In this document: in pieces, positions 8,654 through 18,172 of the stretch
Layout: each line of letters opens with the position of its first letter
How positions within the stretch are numbered: position 1 is the stretch's first letter
Assembly (NCBI GenBank): GCA_002049455.2
Contig: KV919275.1
Location: 1-34,409 of the forward strand
Direction of reading: 5' to 3'
DNA from: Porphyra umbilicalis
Taxonomy: Eukaryota; Rhodophyta; Bangiophyceae; Bangiales; Bangiaceae
Length of the DNA stretch: 34,409 nucleotides
Translations under genes and position numbers: made by a program
Notes under the pieces: generated by a model
Seen by the model: only the letters and a program-made list of their open reading frames with translations
Told to the model about the DNA's origin: nothing
The model's database searches: none

Positions 8654-11173
8654 CTAGTAGGGATCCATTCGCGTTCTCAACGCTCAGGCAGCCACGTTGC
8701 ATGAAATTGATGGCCCTGGTCTGTTTGATGGTCACCCTCTAGGCCATGTGATTGGATGATCCCATCTGTACGCCCAATCACGCGTATCCACGTTTCAGCA
8801 TTCGATGGCCTACGATCACTCTGGTCCAGAAGGATTGCACATGCGAGCGATTACAGCTTCCTCCAAAAGCGTTTACAGATGCCTTCCTGGAACCCCCACT
8901 GTTCTCCACACAAGAGCCCCGAAATGGTCAGCAGCGCGCATCTTTGCGGCCATATCAGCACCGCGTCTCCGCCCTCGTCCGTCGTCTCGCCATCTCGCCC
9001 CTCCGTCGGGCCTTTCACAGCACCCCTCCATTGTCGTCACCGCACCACCGTGCTCTCTCTTGGACGCGCTCGCCACATCCGCCCCTTTCTTTGCCCCCGC
9101 GCGCCGCATCCGCCCATTTCTTTCCCCCCCCCCCTTCCCCCCCTCCGCACACCATGCACGTTGCGCTGCTCTCAGGTACGTTTTTTCTTCAATGTGTTCC
9201 TCGTCCTTCCCCGTCCCCCCCCCGAGCCCCAGCCGGGTTGTTTACTCTTCTGTTCTTCTTTTCTTGAGGCATCTGATCGCCTCTGCTGTCGACCTCCCCC
9301 TGCGTGTGGCGGCGCGCCGGGTGCTGCGCTTGTCTGCCTTGCTGACCATTTCTTTGTGCTGAGAATCGTTCGACAAAGATGAAGATACCAAATGGGGACC
9401 GACAATGGGGACGCTTTAACTGGAGAAGACAAAGGGACACAACAACAACTGGGAACGAGGAAAGGGACCCAGCGACGTCGTGGTCAGAAGAGTGAAGGAG
9501 CAGAACGAAAGGCCTCATTACAGTGCTGAAGCTCGGAATTCTATGGCAGCATCGAAAAGAGACGCTCCCCCGATGTACAACCATTATGCTGAATACTGCA
9601 TCACATGATAAGTTAATTGCTCTGTCAGTCATCCCAACAATATTTGTAGAATGGGTGAAGCACTCCGTTCGACTCAGCTCATCGAGATCTGTCCTGTGAG
9701 CCTATCTCCAAGTCAATCTGATCGAATGTCAAGAACTGGTGGATGCGCACTGGTGACTACTGGCTTTTTCCCAAACTGTGTGTCTGTGTTCTCACGAAAA
9801 GTGGAAGCTTCGCTACCTGGTCCCTGCCCTGGGGGACCAACTTGTTTTTTTATATTAACCAATCATTTTATTACATTTGATTGCCTCGCAAGTCCACCCG
9901 CCTGTCCTCTGAGAAGAGTACGCAAGCGACCGCGGTCGAGTTGTGCATCACATTGAGCGGATCGAGGCGACCGCCGACACAGATCCTCCCCGTTACACAA
10001 CCAATACAGCCATCGGCAATTCAGTGGACAGACTGGTGCAAGCATCGTCCTGGTCCATTCCGTTCTAGCCCCCCCCCCGTGGTCCACCTGACCAAAAACT
10101 TGGGCAGCGGCTACCCCAGAAAATTGGAAACGAAAACATCGAGACTCAAGCATTGGGGGAAGGTCTTACCGAAATACAATGGTGAGGGAGTGGTATACTG
10201 ATTTTCCACAAGGCAAGTCGCCATCTGTTGCTGGGGAGGAGGCACGGGGATAGCGCAAGTCTTGCATGCGCGCCGGCATCGAGAAGACACACAGCAGAAC
10301 GAACAGCAGAACAGACTCAACATAGCATATGCAAATAAGCAGCAAACAGAACGGCGAACACGCTCGGTCAGCGACCAGCATGTGAACGGATTGATGAACA
10401 CGCTCTATGTTCTCTCATTTTATGTGCTGCCCGCCTGGATCGAGAGCCATCTACGTCCCCTTCACAGATAAGTACCATGCCAGTAGATGGCGTACCAAGG
10501 CAGGACATGAAATGCAGGACATGCATTAGAGGGGGAAGAAGGCCAGGCAGTGGACACGAGGAGTCTGGGACGCGTGCGGTGTTGCTTCATGCAGTATTGT
10601 GGACGATTTCGACACTCGCAAGCAGGGGCTGTACGCGTACAGTACGTACTGCATTTTGCATGGCGTGCACGCATGAGTGCCTTCGCCCCATGAGCGCGCC
10701 GCGGTAGGTCAACACCACGGAAGACGCCAAAACGTGCCGAACGCTGGTGCACATGCGTGGAGGGCACGCACCCTGGCGAGCAGAAAAGCGTGCATCCCAA
10801 TCATGCAAAGCGTGCCCGCCGCTTGGGCTGCGGCTGGGCGCTCTGCGTCCCGATTAGAACCTCTTTTCCCCTGCTATACTCCAAGTGTGTGAAATAGACC
10901 GCGATAGTGGCCTCGTAGGAAGGCTAATAAGGCGACTGAAGGAGCCTTCCTGTCCTTTCTTAGTCAGATTCGGGCTCGAAAGTCCCACAATGCCTCCAGA
11001 TTCCGAGGGGTTCCTTTTCTCGCAGGGGCGGGTTCCACAGCGCGCCATCCTGCTTCAAAACCGCACAATGCCTGTGGGGAATCGCAGAGAAGCCCCGGGA
11101 TAGACGGAAGGTCGCGTGGTCTACTCCCTGAGGGACGCCCAGGTGTGTTTCGCGGAAGAGACGGGCGCCTACC
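8654..11173. other. Moderate-GC region without a supported gene
   Basis: This is the left part of the lower-GC island. The most gene-like stretch is 8940-9185: a pyrimidine-rich leader, an ATG at 9154 in a CACACCATGC context, and the donor-like GGTACGT about 20 bases later. No continuation of the frame is convincing, so it may be an orphaned first exon. The rest gives only short open frames without domains. From about 11090 the sequence shows about 70% identity, without gaps, to the reverse complement of DNA just outside the right arm of the palindrome. Confidence 0.45.
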
Positions 11174-11306
11174 GGTTAATGCTGGAGCTCGAGCGCAGCT
11201 TTCTCTAGCAGGGCGGCAACGTCGCTGGTGCACTCTTCGAGCGCGACATCTGTGAGGTGAGCAGCAACTGGGGTACCGGGCGTTGCCAGCACAGCCGCCT
11301 GGGTTA

Positions 11307-11330
11307 ACAGTCAATATCCGGTTATATGCG
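11307..11330 (+). repeat. Left terminal inverted repeat of the Tigger element
   Basis: It begins ACAGTCAATATCCGG and continues TTATATG. About 19 of the first 23 positions agree with the right end after the extra first A is skipped. Confidence 0.8.
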
Positions 11331-11332
11331 CT

Positions 11333-11362
11333 CCAGTTATATGTCACGTGCTATATAACTGG
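11333..11362. repeat. Subterminal hairpin with CACGTG loop
   Basis: CCAGTTATAT (11333-11342) pairs perfectly with ATATAACTGG (11353-11362). The 10-nt loop contains CACGTG (11345-11350). It sits just inside the left terminal repeat and could be a transposase or host-factor binding site, or part of the promoter. Confidence 0.6.
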
Positions 11363-11503
11363 GAGGATCGCGATCGACAATTTCCACGGGATCCATCGAC
11401 AGATCTCGCGATCGTCATCTGGCATACAGTCCAGACAGGAGGAATTGAATTATGTGATGGGTTTGTCGCCCAGTAGCCCAGTGGGCGCACCCGTCGATGT
11501 GGA

Positions 11504-11593
11504 CCCACCGTCGTCGGTCCCACCGCTGTCGACGCCACCGTCCCGGTCCCCACCATCGCCGACCCCACCATCGCCGACCCCACCATTGTCATC
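11504..11593. repeat. 15-bp minisatellite, six units
   Basis: Six exact 15-bp steps start at 11504, 11519, 11534, 11549, 11564 and 11579. The fourth and fifth are identical (CCCACCATCGCCGAC). The array lies in the 5' non-coding part of the Tigger element, between its end and the transposase ATG. Confidence 0.8.
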
Positions 11594-11840
11594 CCTACAG
11601 CGGTTGGCAAGCCACTTCGGTGCCCACGTCTCCCGACCGCCGGTTGGTCGGCAGTGTCGAGGCCCTTACGCAGGGTCTTCAAGCGTCGGGCCCGATCGCA
11701 GTGCACAGGGTATGCGGTCGACACCCTACTCTCTCCGATTTGGTGGTGATCCCGTGTATCAGCGAGTAATAGAGGGGTCCTGCCACAAGTCTTGATCACG
11801 CTTTCTTCTTATCAATTTTTTTCTTTGGATTCTTTTTCCG

Positions 11841-14729
11841 ATGGACGATCTGGGTGTTTTTGCGCTTCTGTTTCAGCTACTTCTCTTGGTCGCGTGTGCG
11901 AGTCTGTGCGCTTCTTTTGTAGTTATCCCCACCGAAGCTTCCACCGCCCAGGAGCGTCTCCAATGGCGCCGATTAAGTACTGTGGCCGCTTCGGCTGCCG
12001 CGGCCGCTACGGAGGAGGTCTGCCCAAGCCCGTCGCCAGCGACCGTCCATGTCATCCGCGTTGCCGCGCAGGCGGCGAGCGCGGCAACAGCCACTGCGCT
12101 GGTACAGGATCAAGTGGACCTTTCAAGTGTGCCGTGGGTGGCGTCGGCAAGCACCGACCACGCAGGTGGTGGAGGACCTGGAGGGCGGGATCAAGGCGCC
12201 GACGTGGCGCGCGGGCGGGGCGGGGACGGTCGTGGTCGGGGCGGTGCTGGGCGTGGCTGGGGCGTGGCAGGGCGGGGTGTCGAGCGCCCACGGTCGGGCG
12301 AGGGGCGTAAGCCCCGCACACCCATATCTCTTGGTGACAAGCTCGCGCTTATTGAGATTAGGGACGCTGGCCATACGTGGCCTCAAACCCTGGCCATGTT
12401 TCGGCTTAGCATCAGCGTGTCGGCGGCCCGAGCCATTTACAAGAACAAGGAGGAGTTCAGGCGGCGGGCAGCTGCGTCGGAAGACCTGCCGGGGACCCGC
12501 CAGCGACGCTCCTACTTCGAAGCGGTCTCCCAGGGGTTATGGGATTGGTACCAGGCTATTCAGCGGATGGGCGGGCGGCATCTACTGGTTTCGGGCGGTC
12601 TGTTGGAGGCTCGAGCACGTCGGATTGCGACGGAGCTTGGCGTTACGGGCTTTACAGGGTCCCCCCATTTTATCCAAAACTGGGCTGCGCGCCACAACCT
12701 TCACAATGTGGCGCTGTGGGGTCAAGGGGGGTCCGCAGACGTCGCCGGGGCGGCGGCTCGTATCGCCGAGATCCGGTCGAAACTTGAGGCGTACCCTGCG
12801 GAGCGAATCTACAACATGGACGAAACGGGTCTTTTCTTCCGGTGCATCCCTAACCGAGCTTACGTCAAGGCCGGTCAACGACGGCAGGCGCGGGGCACCA
12901 AGGCAATGAAGGCCAAGGATCGTGTCACCCTAGTTTTGGCTTGCAATGCCACGGGCACCCATAAGATTCCTGTCGCCATGATTGGCAAAGCCAAGCAGCC
13001 GCTGTGCTTCAAGCCACCCCGTCGGCCGTGCCCACTACCGTACTTCTCCCAAACCAACGCGTGGATGGATGGCGACCTGTTCAAGTCCTGGTTTGAGACC
13101 GTCTTCCTGCCGGCTGTGCGGGCCCGTACATCTCAGCCGGTGGCCCTCGTGTCCGACAATTGCGGAGCTCACGAAGAACTCGAGTGCGACAAGGTGAAGT
13201 TCATCCCCCTACCACCAAACTGTACGTCTATCTACCAACCGCTGGACCTTGGAATTATTGCTTGTCTGAAAAGACGATACAAGCGGCGGCTGCTGGACCT
13301 GGTTGTACGCGCTTTCGAGGCCAGCTCGGGCGTCCGCATGGCCGCGGGATCCGCACGCGGCGTCGAGGGGGGCGCACCCGCGGCGGGCTTGGAGAGCGCG
13401 GCCGGTGGGGAGACCCCACACGCCAATTCCTCGGCGGGCGCGGACGGTGGTGGGGACGCACCCGCGGCAGCGTCGGCGGCCCCGGACGGTGGGGGAGGAT
13501 CACAAGCTACCGCCGGATCCACACGCGGCGGCGGGGGGGCCGCACCCGCGGCGGGCTCGGCGCGCGCGGGCAGTGGGGGGGGCGCACGCGCACACGCCTG
13601 GGAGAGGCCGGCCGGTGGGGGGGGCCCACGCGTGGACGCTTCGGTTGGCGCGCCCACACTACCGTTAAGTGCGTGCGTACCGGCAGGAGCAGATTTGGCG
13701 GCGGATGGGGCGGCCACCGCGGCCGGGATGGGCGCTGAGAGCTCTGTCGTGAGCTCCGCGGGCCCGGAGAGCCAAGAGACGTCTGGGGTCCGCCGGTGGC
13801 TTTCGGTGGACGGTTGGTGGCCAGCAATCGCTAGCCACTCAGAGGACGCGGTGAGCGCGGCGCGCCCCATGGCGCCCAATGGGGCATCCAGCGCGGCGCG
13901 GCGCGCAGCGCGGCTGGAGGTGCGGCGGGCCGCTCGCCGCCAGATGCAGGTGGCGCGGCGGGCAGCGCGATTGGAGGTGCGGCGGGCCGCTCGCCACCAA
14001 ATACAGGCGGCGCGGCTTGCGGCTCAGAATATATCATCAGCTGCTGCAGTGAGCGGCAACAACACACCTGCGGCTGCGGCCGGCCCGGGTATCTGGGGCT
14101 TGCTATCCGATTGGCCCGCCGCCCCAGATTCGTCCCAGCCGAAGCGCCGTCGCCACGCACGCGCCAGCGCACGAAGCGCCGAGATCCGCCGTGTCAGGGA
14201 CGGCGCCGGCGCTCATTTACAAGACGCGTCGGAGATTCTCCTGGCGGAATGGGAAGCGGTTGCACCTTCAACAATCGCCCACTGCTGGGTGAAATCAACC
14301 ATTTTGCCAGCTGGAGTTGCCATGGACGTGACCGCCTTGCACGGTGAGTATCGAGGCTCCTCGCGTGCCTTGGGTACCGATGTGGATGCTGTGGTTTCAT
14401 TGATGGGCGGTTGTACTTTTGGTTCCCAATCTTTTAGGGACACCCCAACCGCGGAAAGAGAGATGGCAGTACAGAACTGGCTGACGGCGGAGGAGGATGA
14501 GGGCGTGCTGGCTGCCACGGCGGACCGGATTGCGTTCGACGAGGGCGGGGAAGGCGATGCCACTCAAGGCAGCGGGAACGACGCCTCGGACGGCAAGGAT
14601 AGCGGGGACTCGGACGGCGGGGGGAGTGATGCGTCCGACGGTGAGGGGAGTGATGACTCGGACAGCGGGGATGGTGATGACTCGGACACGGAAGCGAGTG
14701 AGGACGTGGCGGACAGCAACGATGAATGA
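11841..14729 (+). CDS. Tigger-type DDD transposase with a large internal low-complexity insertion
   Basis: The open frame has 962 codons. A CENP-B/Psq-type helix-turn-helix lies at about 161-215 (PISLGDKLALIEIRDAG), and a Tc5/CENP-B second helix-turn-helix at about 232-290. The DDE_1 catalytic core follows: D327 in YNMDETGLFFR, D439 in LVSDNCGAHE and D469 in IYQPLDLGII. The D439-D469 spacing (29 residues between) is the Tigger-type DD29D. The conserved downstream block DASEILLAEWEAVAPSTI (about 795-812) is present. Between about 497 and 791 lies a Gly/Ala-rich insertion not usual for the family, and the tail (about 900-962) is very acidic (Asp/Ser/Glu). ATG 11841 follows a T-rich leader; residues 1-160 are low complexity, and the true start or a missing upstream exon is uncertain. 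No frame break is seen. Confidence 0.9.
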   Translation: MDDLGVFALLFQLLLLVACASLCASFVVIPTEASTAQERLQWRRLSTVAASAAAAATEEVCPSPSPATVHVIRVAAQAASAATATALVQDQVDLSSVPWVASASTDHAGGGGPGGRDQGADVARGRGGDGRGRGGAGRGWGVAGRGVERPRSGEGRKPRTPISLGDKLALIEIRDAGHTWPQTLAMFRLSISVSAARAIYKNKEEFRRRAAASEDLPGTRQRRSYFEAVSQGLWDWYQAIQRMGGRHLLVSGGLLEARARRIATELGVTGFTGSPHFIQNWAARHNLHNVALWGQGGSADVAGAAARIAEIRSKLEAYPAERIYNMDETGLFFRCIPNRAYVKAGQRRQARGTKAMKAKDRVTLVLACNATGTHKIPVAMIGKAKQPLCFKPPRRPCPLPYFSQTNAWMDGDLFKSWFETVFLPAVRARTSQPVALVSDNCGAHEELECDKVKFIPLPPNCTSIYQPLDLGIIACLKRRYKRRLLDLVVRAFEASSGVRMAAGSARGVEGGAPAAGLESAAGGETPHANSSAGADGGGDAPAAASAAPDGGGGSQATAGSTRGGGGAAPAAGSARAGSGGGARAHAWERPAGGGGPRVDASVGAPTLPLSACVPAGADLAADGAATAAGMGAESSVVSSAGPESQETSGVRRWLSVDGWWPAIASHSEDAVSAARPMAPNGASSAARRAARLEVRRAARRQMQVARRAARLEVRRAARHQIQAARLAAQNISSAAAVSGNNTPAAAAGPGIWGLLSDWPAAPDSSQPKRRRHARASARSAEIRRVRDGAGAHLQDASEILLAEWEAVAPSTIAHCWVKSTILPAGVAMDVTALHGEYRGSSRALGTDVDAVVSLMGGCTFGSQSFRDTPTAEREMAVQNWLTAEEDEGVLAATADRIAFDEGGEGDATQGSGNDASDGKDSGDSDGGGSDASDGEGSDDSDSGDGDDSDTEASEDVADSNDE
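13896..14009 (+). repeat. 57-bp in-frame tandem duplication in the transposase
   Basis: Units 13896-13952 and 13953-14009 each code for 19 residues (ARRAARLEVRRAARRQMQV in the first). They are strongly basic and lie inside the low-complexity insertion. A basic repeat here might act as a nuclear localisation or DNA-contact segment; that is inference. Confidence 0.8.
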
Positions 14730-15081
14730 TGTGTTGATGCCCATTGTCGTGCCCTTCGTACTCTTTTTCCGAGAAAAAAAGCTGATCGTACTCCTGCCCG
14801 TACCAAGTCGAATGGTTGCAAGCTCGGGGCTGCTTAGACTTGGTGTCGGATCGTGTCGCAAGAGGACACGAGTCTGGAACTCGGTGTCTTATCAAATCCG
14901 TATTTGATTACCCCCTCACTTGATCGACCGACTGAACAGGCCTTTCAATCCTGCGATCAAGAGCCCCAACAGCCCCTTTCTCGGTCAAAATGGCAGCGAT
15001 CGGAAGTGAAACGAGAACGCCTCGCCGTGGTGCGCCGTGAGAATGCATTGCTGGCACGGGGGCTACAAAGTGCACAAGGGT

Positions 15082-15104
15082 GCCATATAAGCGGATAGTG
15101 ACTG
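15082..15104 (-). repeat. Right terminal inverted repeat of the Tigger element
   Basis: Read on the minus strand from 15104 it begins CAGTCACTATCCGC and continues TTATATG, matching the left end with a few mismatches. A TA follows at 15105-15106. Confidence 0.8.
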
Positions 15105-15453
15105 TAGCAGAAGCGGCAAGAAAAGTAGCTGAACAGTGGGACCCGCTCGTACTCAAATGGGGTCAGGGATTGTCTCATGGTGAAGCTTCTGAAGGAGCTC
15201 CATGCTTCTGGGGTGAAGACCACGATCGTCACAAAACGTTGCAGCGCGTAAATGATCCGGTTCTTTGTCCGTTGACAACCGGAACACGTTTTGCATGGTT
15301 AAGCCGCGTAGTTTAAGGATCACCTGCTGGCACAGCTCCCTGCCAGAAGCAGCCACCATCGACTAGCCAGAACGTGGCGAACAGCAAAAAAAGAGTGCAA
15401 GATGGGAAAAGTATGCTTTTCGGCCTCGAGTTCGGAATCTTTGCGAGCGCATA

Positions 15454-16305
15454 TCGCTTACCTCCCGAGAATGGCGGTTGCGGAGAGAAGGGAGCCAGAG
15501 CCGACGACAGGGCGTAGAATTGAAGTCAGATTGGCAATTTCATGAGCCATGATGGAATCTTTGGCTGAAAGTTGACACCAGTCACCTTCCAAGCCAATCA
15601 CCCTGTGTTGTAGGAGTCACGCCGAGCCATCGCACCCAACAATGAGATTCACAGCAATTTTTGGGCCGCTTGTTTGGGCCTGAAGAGGGCAACGAGAGGG
15701 TTTTGGGCCAGACATGTGATTGCTTATGAGATCAACAAACTTCTGTAGATTTCTCGAGACCCTGATGTGCGCTTCCAGTGCACAGAGATGCATAGGGATT
15801 CTCTATAAGGAACTCTGGCCATTTCCAGTCTTTCCGTTGGTCCATTTATTGCTGGTTGCCCATTTTTGTCCTGGGGGACTGGGACTGGGACTGGGACTGA
15901 CTGTGTTCCACCAATCAGGTGACCCCTGGGACCGACTCTGTCCTTCTCACAGCACCGATGTGCTCATACGCATTGGAATCGCACTTCGGCATCTCAGCAG
16001 TTTTGCATATCTCCAGGGCAAACATTGAGAAATCTCCGGATCACGGCACGATCTGGACTCGGAGCGGAGATGATCCGCTTGCAGGGTAGGAAAACAGTGA
16101 CTTCTCGTCTGTGCAAGGCCCTCGTCACGAACCCGCACGTTGTATTTGCTGAAGTCGCGTCTGACAGCGCATCTAAGCCAATTGTAGGCCCTTATTCGCA
16201 GTCAGTCCCAGTCTCAGTCCACCAGGACAGAATTGGGCAAGCAGCAATACATTGTTGAATGGTTGCAACGACTCTACGACCGCTATGTTTTGGAGGTCAG
16301 CATTA
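15454..16305 (+). mobile_element. TTGCTGA-family MITE, subfamily II, interrupted by another MITE
   Basis: TA flanks both sides (15452-15453 and 16306-16307). The left end TCGCTTACCTCCCGAGAA and right end (minus strand) ATGCTGACCTCCAAAA run into a shared GGCGGTTGCGGAG / AGCGGTCGTAGAG segment. Without the nested element at 15849-16247 and its TA it is 451 bp, close to the 447-bp relative at 16687-17133, which lies in the opposite orientation. No coding capacity is seen. Confidence 0.7.
15849..16247 (+). mobile_element. TTGCTG-family MITE, subfamily I (nested)
   Basis: The 399-bp element is bounded by TA (15847-15848 and 16248-16249). Its ends are TTGCTGGTTGCCCATTTT and, on the minus strand, TTGCTGCTTGCCCAATTC. 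Both continue into a GTCCTGG-GGACTG-type segment, so the terminal repeats are about 45 bp. It is nested in the subfamily II element above. TA duplication and short inverted ends fit a Tc1/mariner-dependent non-autonomous element. Confidence 0.8.
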
Positions 16306-16686
16306 TTTGAGCACTAAGCCTGCATGTCATCTGAGTGCCATGCAGCCAACAGAATTGTAGGGTGATTACTGCTTGCGCCGGTTTGCGTGCCGAACCCATT
16401 CAAAACTGCTGGATCGGTGCTTGGCGAGAGTGGGACCTCGTCCGGGTGCTGGAAGTGTTAGTGATCCATCTGGGCGCAACTGTCAGAGAACACACGAAAA
16501 GGTTCCGTTACCTTCATCACAGGGCCTGCAGCCATGTTGCCAGCGCCTGCGCAACCTGCGATACTGTAGGTATGGCTCTTGTTTCTATGGCGAGCACGTG
16601 AGACGCCGGACGCACTGCTGCAGGGAGACAGATTCGACATGCTTGTTTGTGCGCTTCTGGTCTGGTAGATGCAGTACTACTTTCCA

Positions 16687-17133
16687 TTGCTGACCTCCAA
16701 AACAAGGCGGTTGCAGAGTGGTTGCAACCATGACACAACGTACGCGGACCAACAGAAGAGCTAGCAGTCATCAAAGTCCATTCCAGACCCTCTCTTTGCA
16801 GCTCTGCGCATTGGAAGCGCACATCAGGATCTCGAGAAGTCTGCAGAAGCTTGCTGGTCTCATGAGAAGTCACATGTCTGGCCCAGAACCCTCTGTTTGT
16901 CCCCTTCAGGCCAACACAAGCGGCCTAAAAATCAGTGGATCTCATTGTGAGTTGCAGTGGCTGCGCGAGACTCCTGCATTAAACTGTGATTATCTTGCAA
17001 GAATACTGTTAGCAACTTTCAGCCAATACTTCGATTGCGGCTGATCGAACAGCCAATCCGACTTTATTTCTATGCCATGACGTCGGCTCTGGCTCCCTTC
17101 TCTCCGCAACCGCCATTTTCTGGAGATCAGCAA
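16687..17133 (-). mobile_element. TTGCTGA-family MITE, subfamily II
   Basis: The 447-bp element has ends TTGCTGACCTCCAAAACA and, on the minus strand, TTGCTGATCTCCAGAAAA, both followed by GGCGGTTGC-GAG. TA follows at the right (17134-17135); at the left the two bases are CA, perhaps a mutated TA. It matches the reverse complement of 15454-16305 over most of its length, so the two copies form an inverted pair about 380 bp apart. Confidence 0.7.
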
Positions 17134-17135
17134 TA

Positions 17136-18084
17136 ATGGGATTTCTAAACATCACGGTCTGCCTTCAGCTTTCGATCTTCGCGGCGCGCAAGTTCTTGTA
17201 CGTAGCTGCGCTAGCCGCAGAGTCTTTCAAGAAGGCCAGCTTGGAGAAAGCCCAGCGGTTTGGATTATGGCGGACAATCTCCGCGAACACCAAATTATAG
17301 CGGAGAGGGGCGCGCAGCAGTCAGATTTATTGCGCGGAATCCACGTCAAACGATGCGATGGCGAAGATTCGACGCTATAATCCGGCCGTATGGCGTGTGA
17401 TCTACGTCATCCCAGCGTTTGGCGGAGCGGTATGGCGGAAAGATGCCGCAGAAAATCGAGAGGTAATCTCGAAGGTGAGGACAGGTGACTCTGTGAAGTG
17501 GCCCAGTGGTTTGTTTCAATCGCCTCACCAATGACCAGAAGACACGTCCAGCTGCAACGTCGCTTTCGAAGCCAGCGACCATACGTTCCCGTCTCCGGAA
17601 AGCATATGCTCCTCCACCTCATCGCACGATTCCGAAGCATTCGGGGTTTCGGCTCTACTCTGGCGCCCGAACCTCTGGAACATACCAGCCATCGGCCGCT
17701 CCATACGTTGTCGGAGCCACTGACAAGGCGCCACGAATCGAATCGACAACGCTATAAAACGGCATTGGCGGGCATTGCTGGGCCTGCCGTTATGAGCGCT
17801 GCAGTACGACATCGCTCAATGAAAATATTGTTGTTCTGGCTGATGGGTTTTTTGTGCAATGTGACATCATAATCATGCAGTGTAGTGAGACAATGAATCC
17901 TCGCACTGCAGTATCACGGTGGGGGCAGCACATCGCGTTCGGTGCTCTCCACATCTACGTTTTTCGATGAGAACTAGGCCATCGCATTATCTAATTCTCA
18001 AAGTACGCAGCCGTCCTGCAGCTGGACGCGCAGTATGTCTATCAAGCTGTTCGGCGTGGGATCACCGAAGAAGTGGTGTTCCTT
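17136..18084. other. Palindrome-arm DNA without a supported protein gene
   Basis: This is unique-looking moderate-GC sequence between the MITE cluster and the tRNA gene, repeated in mirror image at 21254-22202. Open frames reach 124 codons but have no recognisable domain, and both copies are equal, so conservation between arms carries no coding signal. The stretch 18173-18663 beyond the tRNA is likewise without a supported gene. Confidence 0.5.
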
Positions 18085-18158
18085 GCTTTCGTAGCTCAGT
18101 TGGTTAGAGCGCCAGCCTAACATGCTGGAGGTCCCGAGTTCGAGCCTCGGCGAGAGTA
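18085..18158 (+). tRNA. tRNA-Val (anticodon AAC)
   Basis: The 74-nt sequence folds as a cloverleaf. The acceptor stem is GCTTTCG with CGAGAGT (containing G1-U72 and U4-G69 wobble pairs) and the discriminator base is A. The D stem is GCTC/GAGC. The anticodon stem is CCAGC/GCTGG around the loop CTAACAT, giving AAC at 34-36, which would be read as IAC for valine. The T arm is CCGAG-TTCGAGC-CTCGG. Internal A box (TAGCTCAGTTGG) and B box (GTTCGAGCC) are present, no intron, and CCA is not encoded. A T5 run follows. The two acceptor wobbles are unusual but do not break the stem. It lies in the left palindrome arm and is transcribed toward the spacer. Confidence 0.92.
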
Positions 18159-18167
18159 ACGTTATAC

Positions 18168-18172
18168 TTTTT
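18168..18172 (+). terminator. Pol III T5 terminator
   Basis: TTTTT begins 10 bases after the tRNA end, the usual Pol III stop. Confidence 0.7.

Larger units (their letters stand above)
11307..15104 (+). mobile_element. pogo/Tigger (Tc1/mariner superfamily) DNA transposon
   Basis: The element is 3798 bp, flanked by TA on both sides (11305-11306 and 15105-15106). The ends match as imperfect terminal inverted repeats: CAGTCAATATCCGG from 11308 and, on the other strand, CAGTCACTATCCGC from 15104, both continuing into TTATATG. TA target duplication and ends starting with CAG are typical of pogo/Tigger. One extra A precedes CAG at the left end. The other palindrome arm retains the uninterrupted sequence (GGGTTAGCAG), which proves the insertion and its boundaries. 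It carries one open transposase gene and looks potentially autonomous. Confidence 0.9.

Noticed and set aside
11304..11307. TTAA at the left transposon border, suggesting a piggyBac element
   Set aside because: The right border has TA and no TTAA, the empty site has TA only, and the transposase is of the Tigger type.
13232..13879. 215-codon minus-strand frame inside the transposase
   Set aside because: It is an antisense shadow of the Gly/Ala-rich insertion; the plus strand carries the catalytic motifs on both sides.
15454..17133. One 1.7-kb foldback element with ~390-bp inverted ends
   Set aside because: The inner ends also carry TTGCTGA-type termini, and the left copy has TA on both sides, so two inverted ~450-bp MITEs explain the pattern better.
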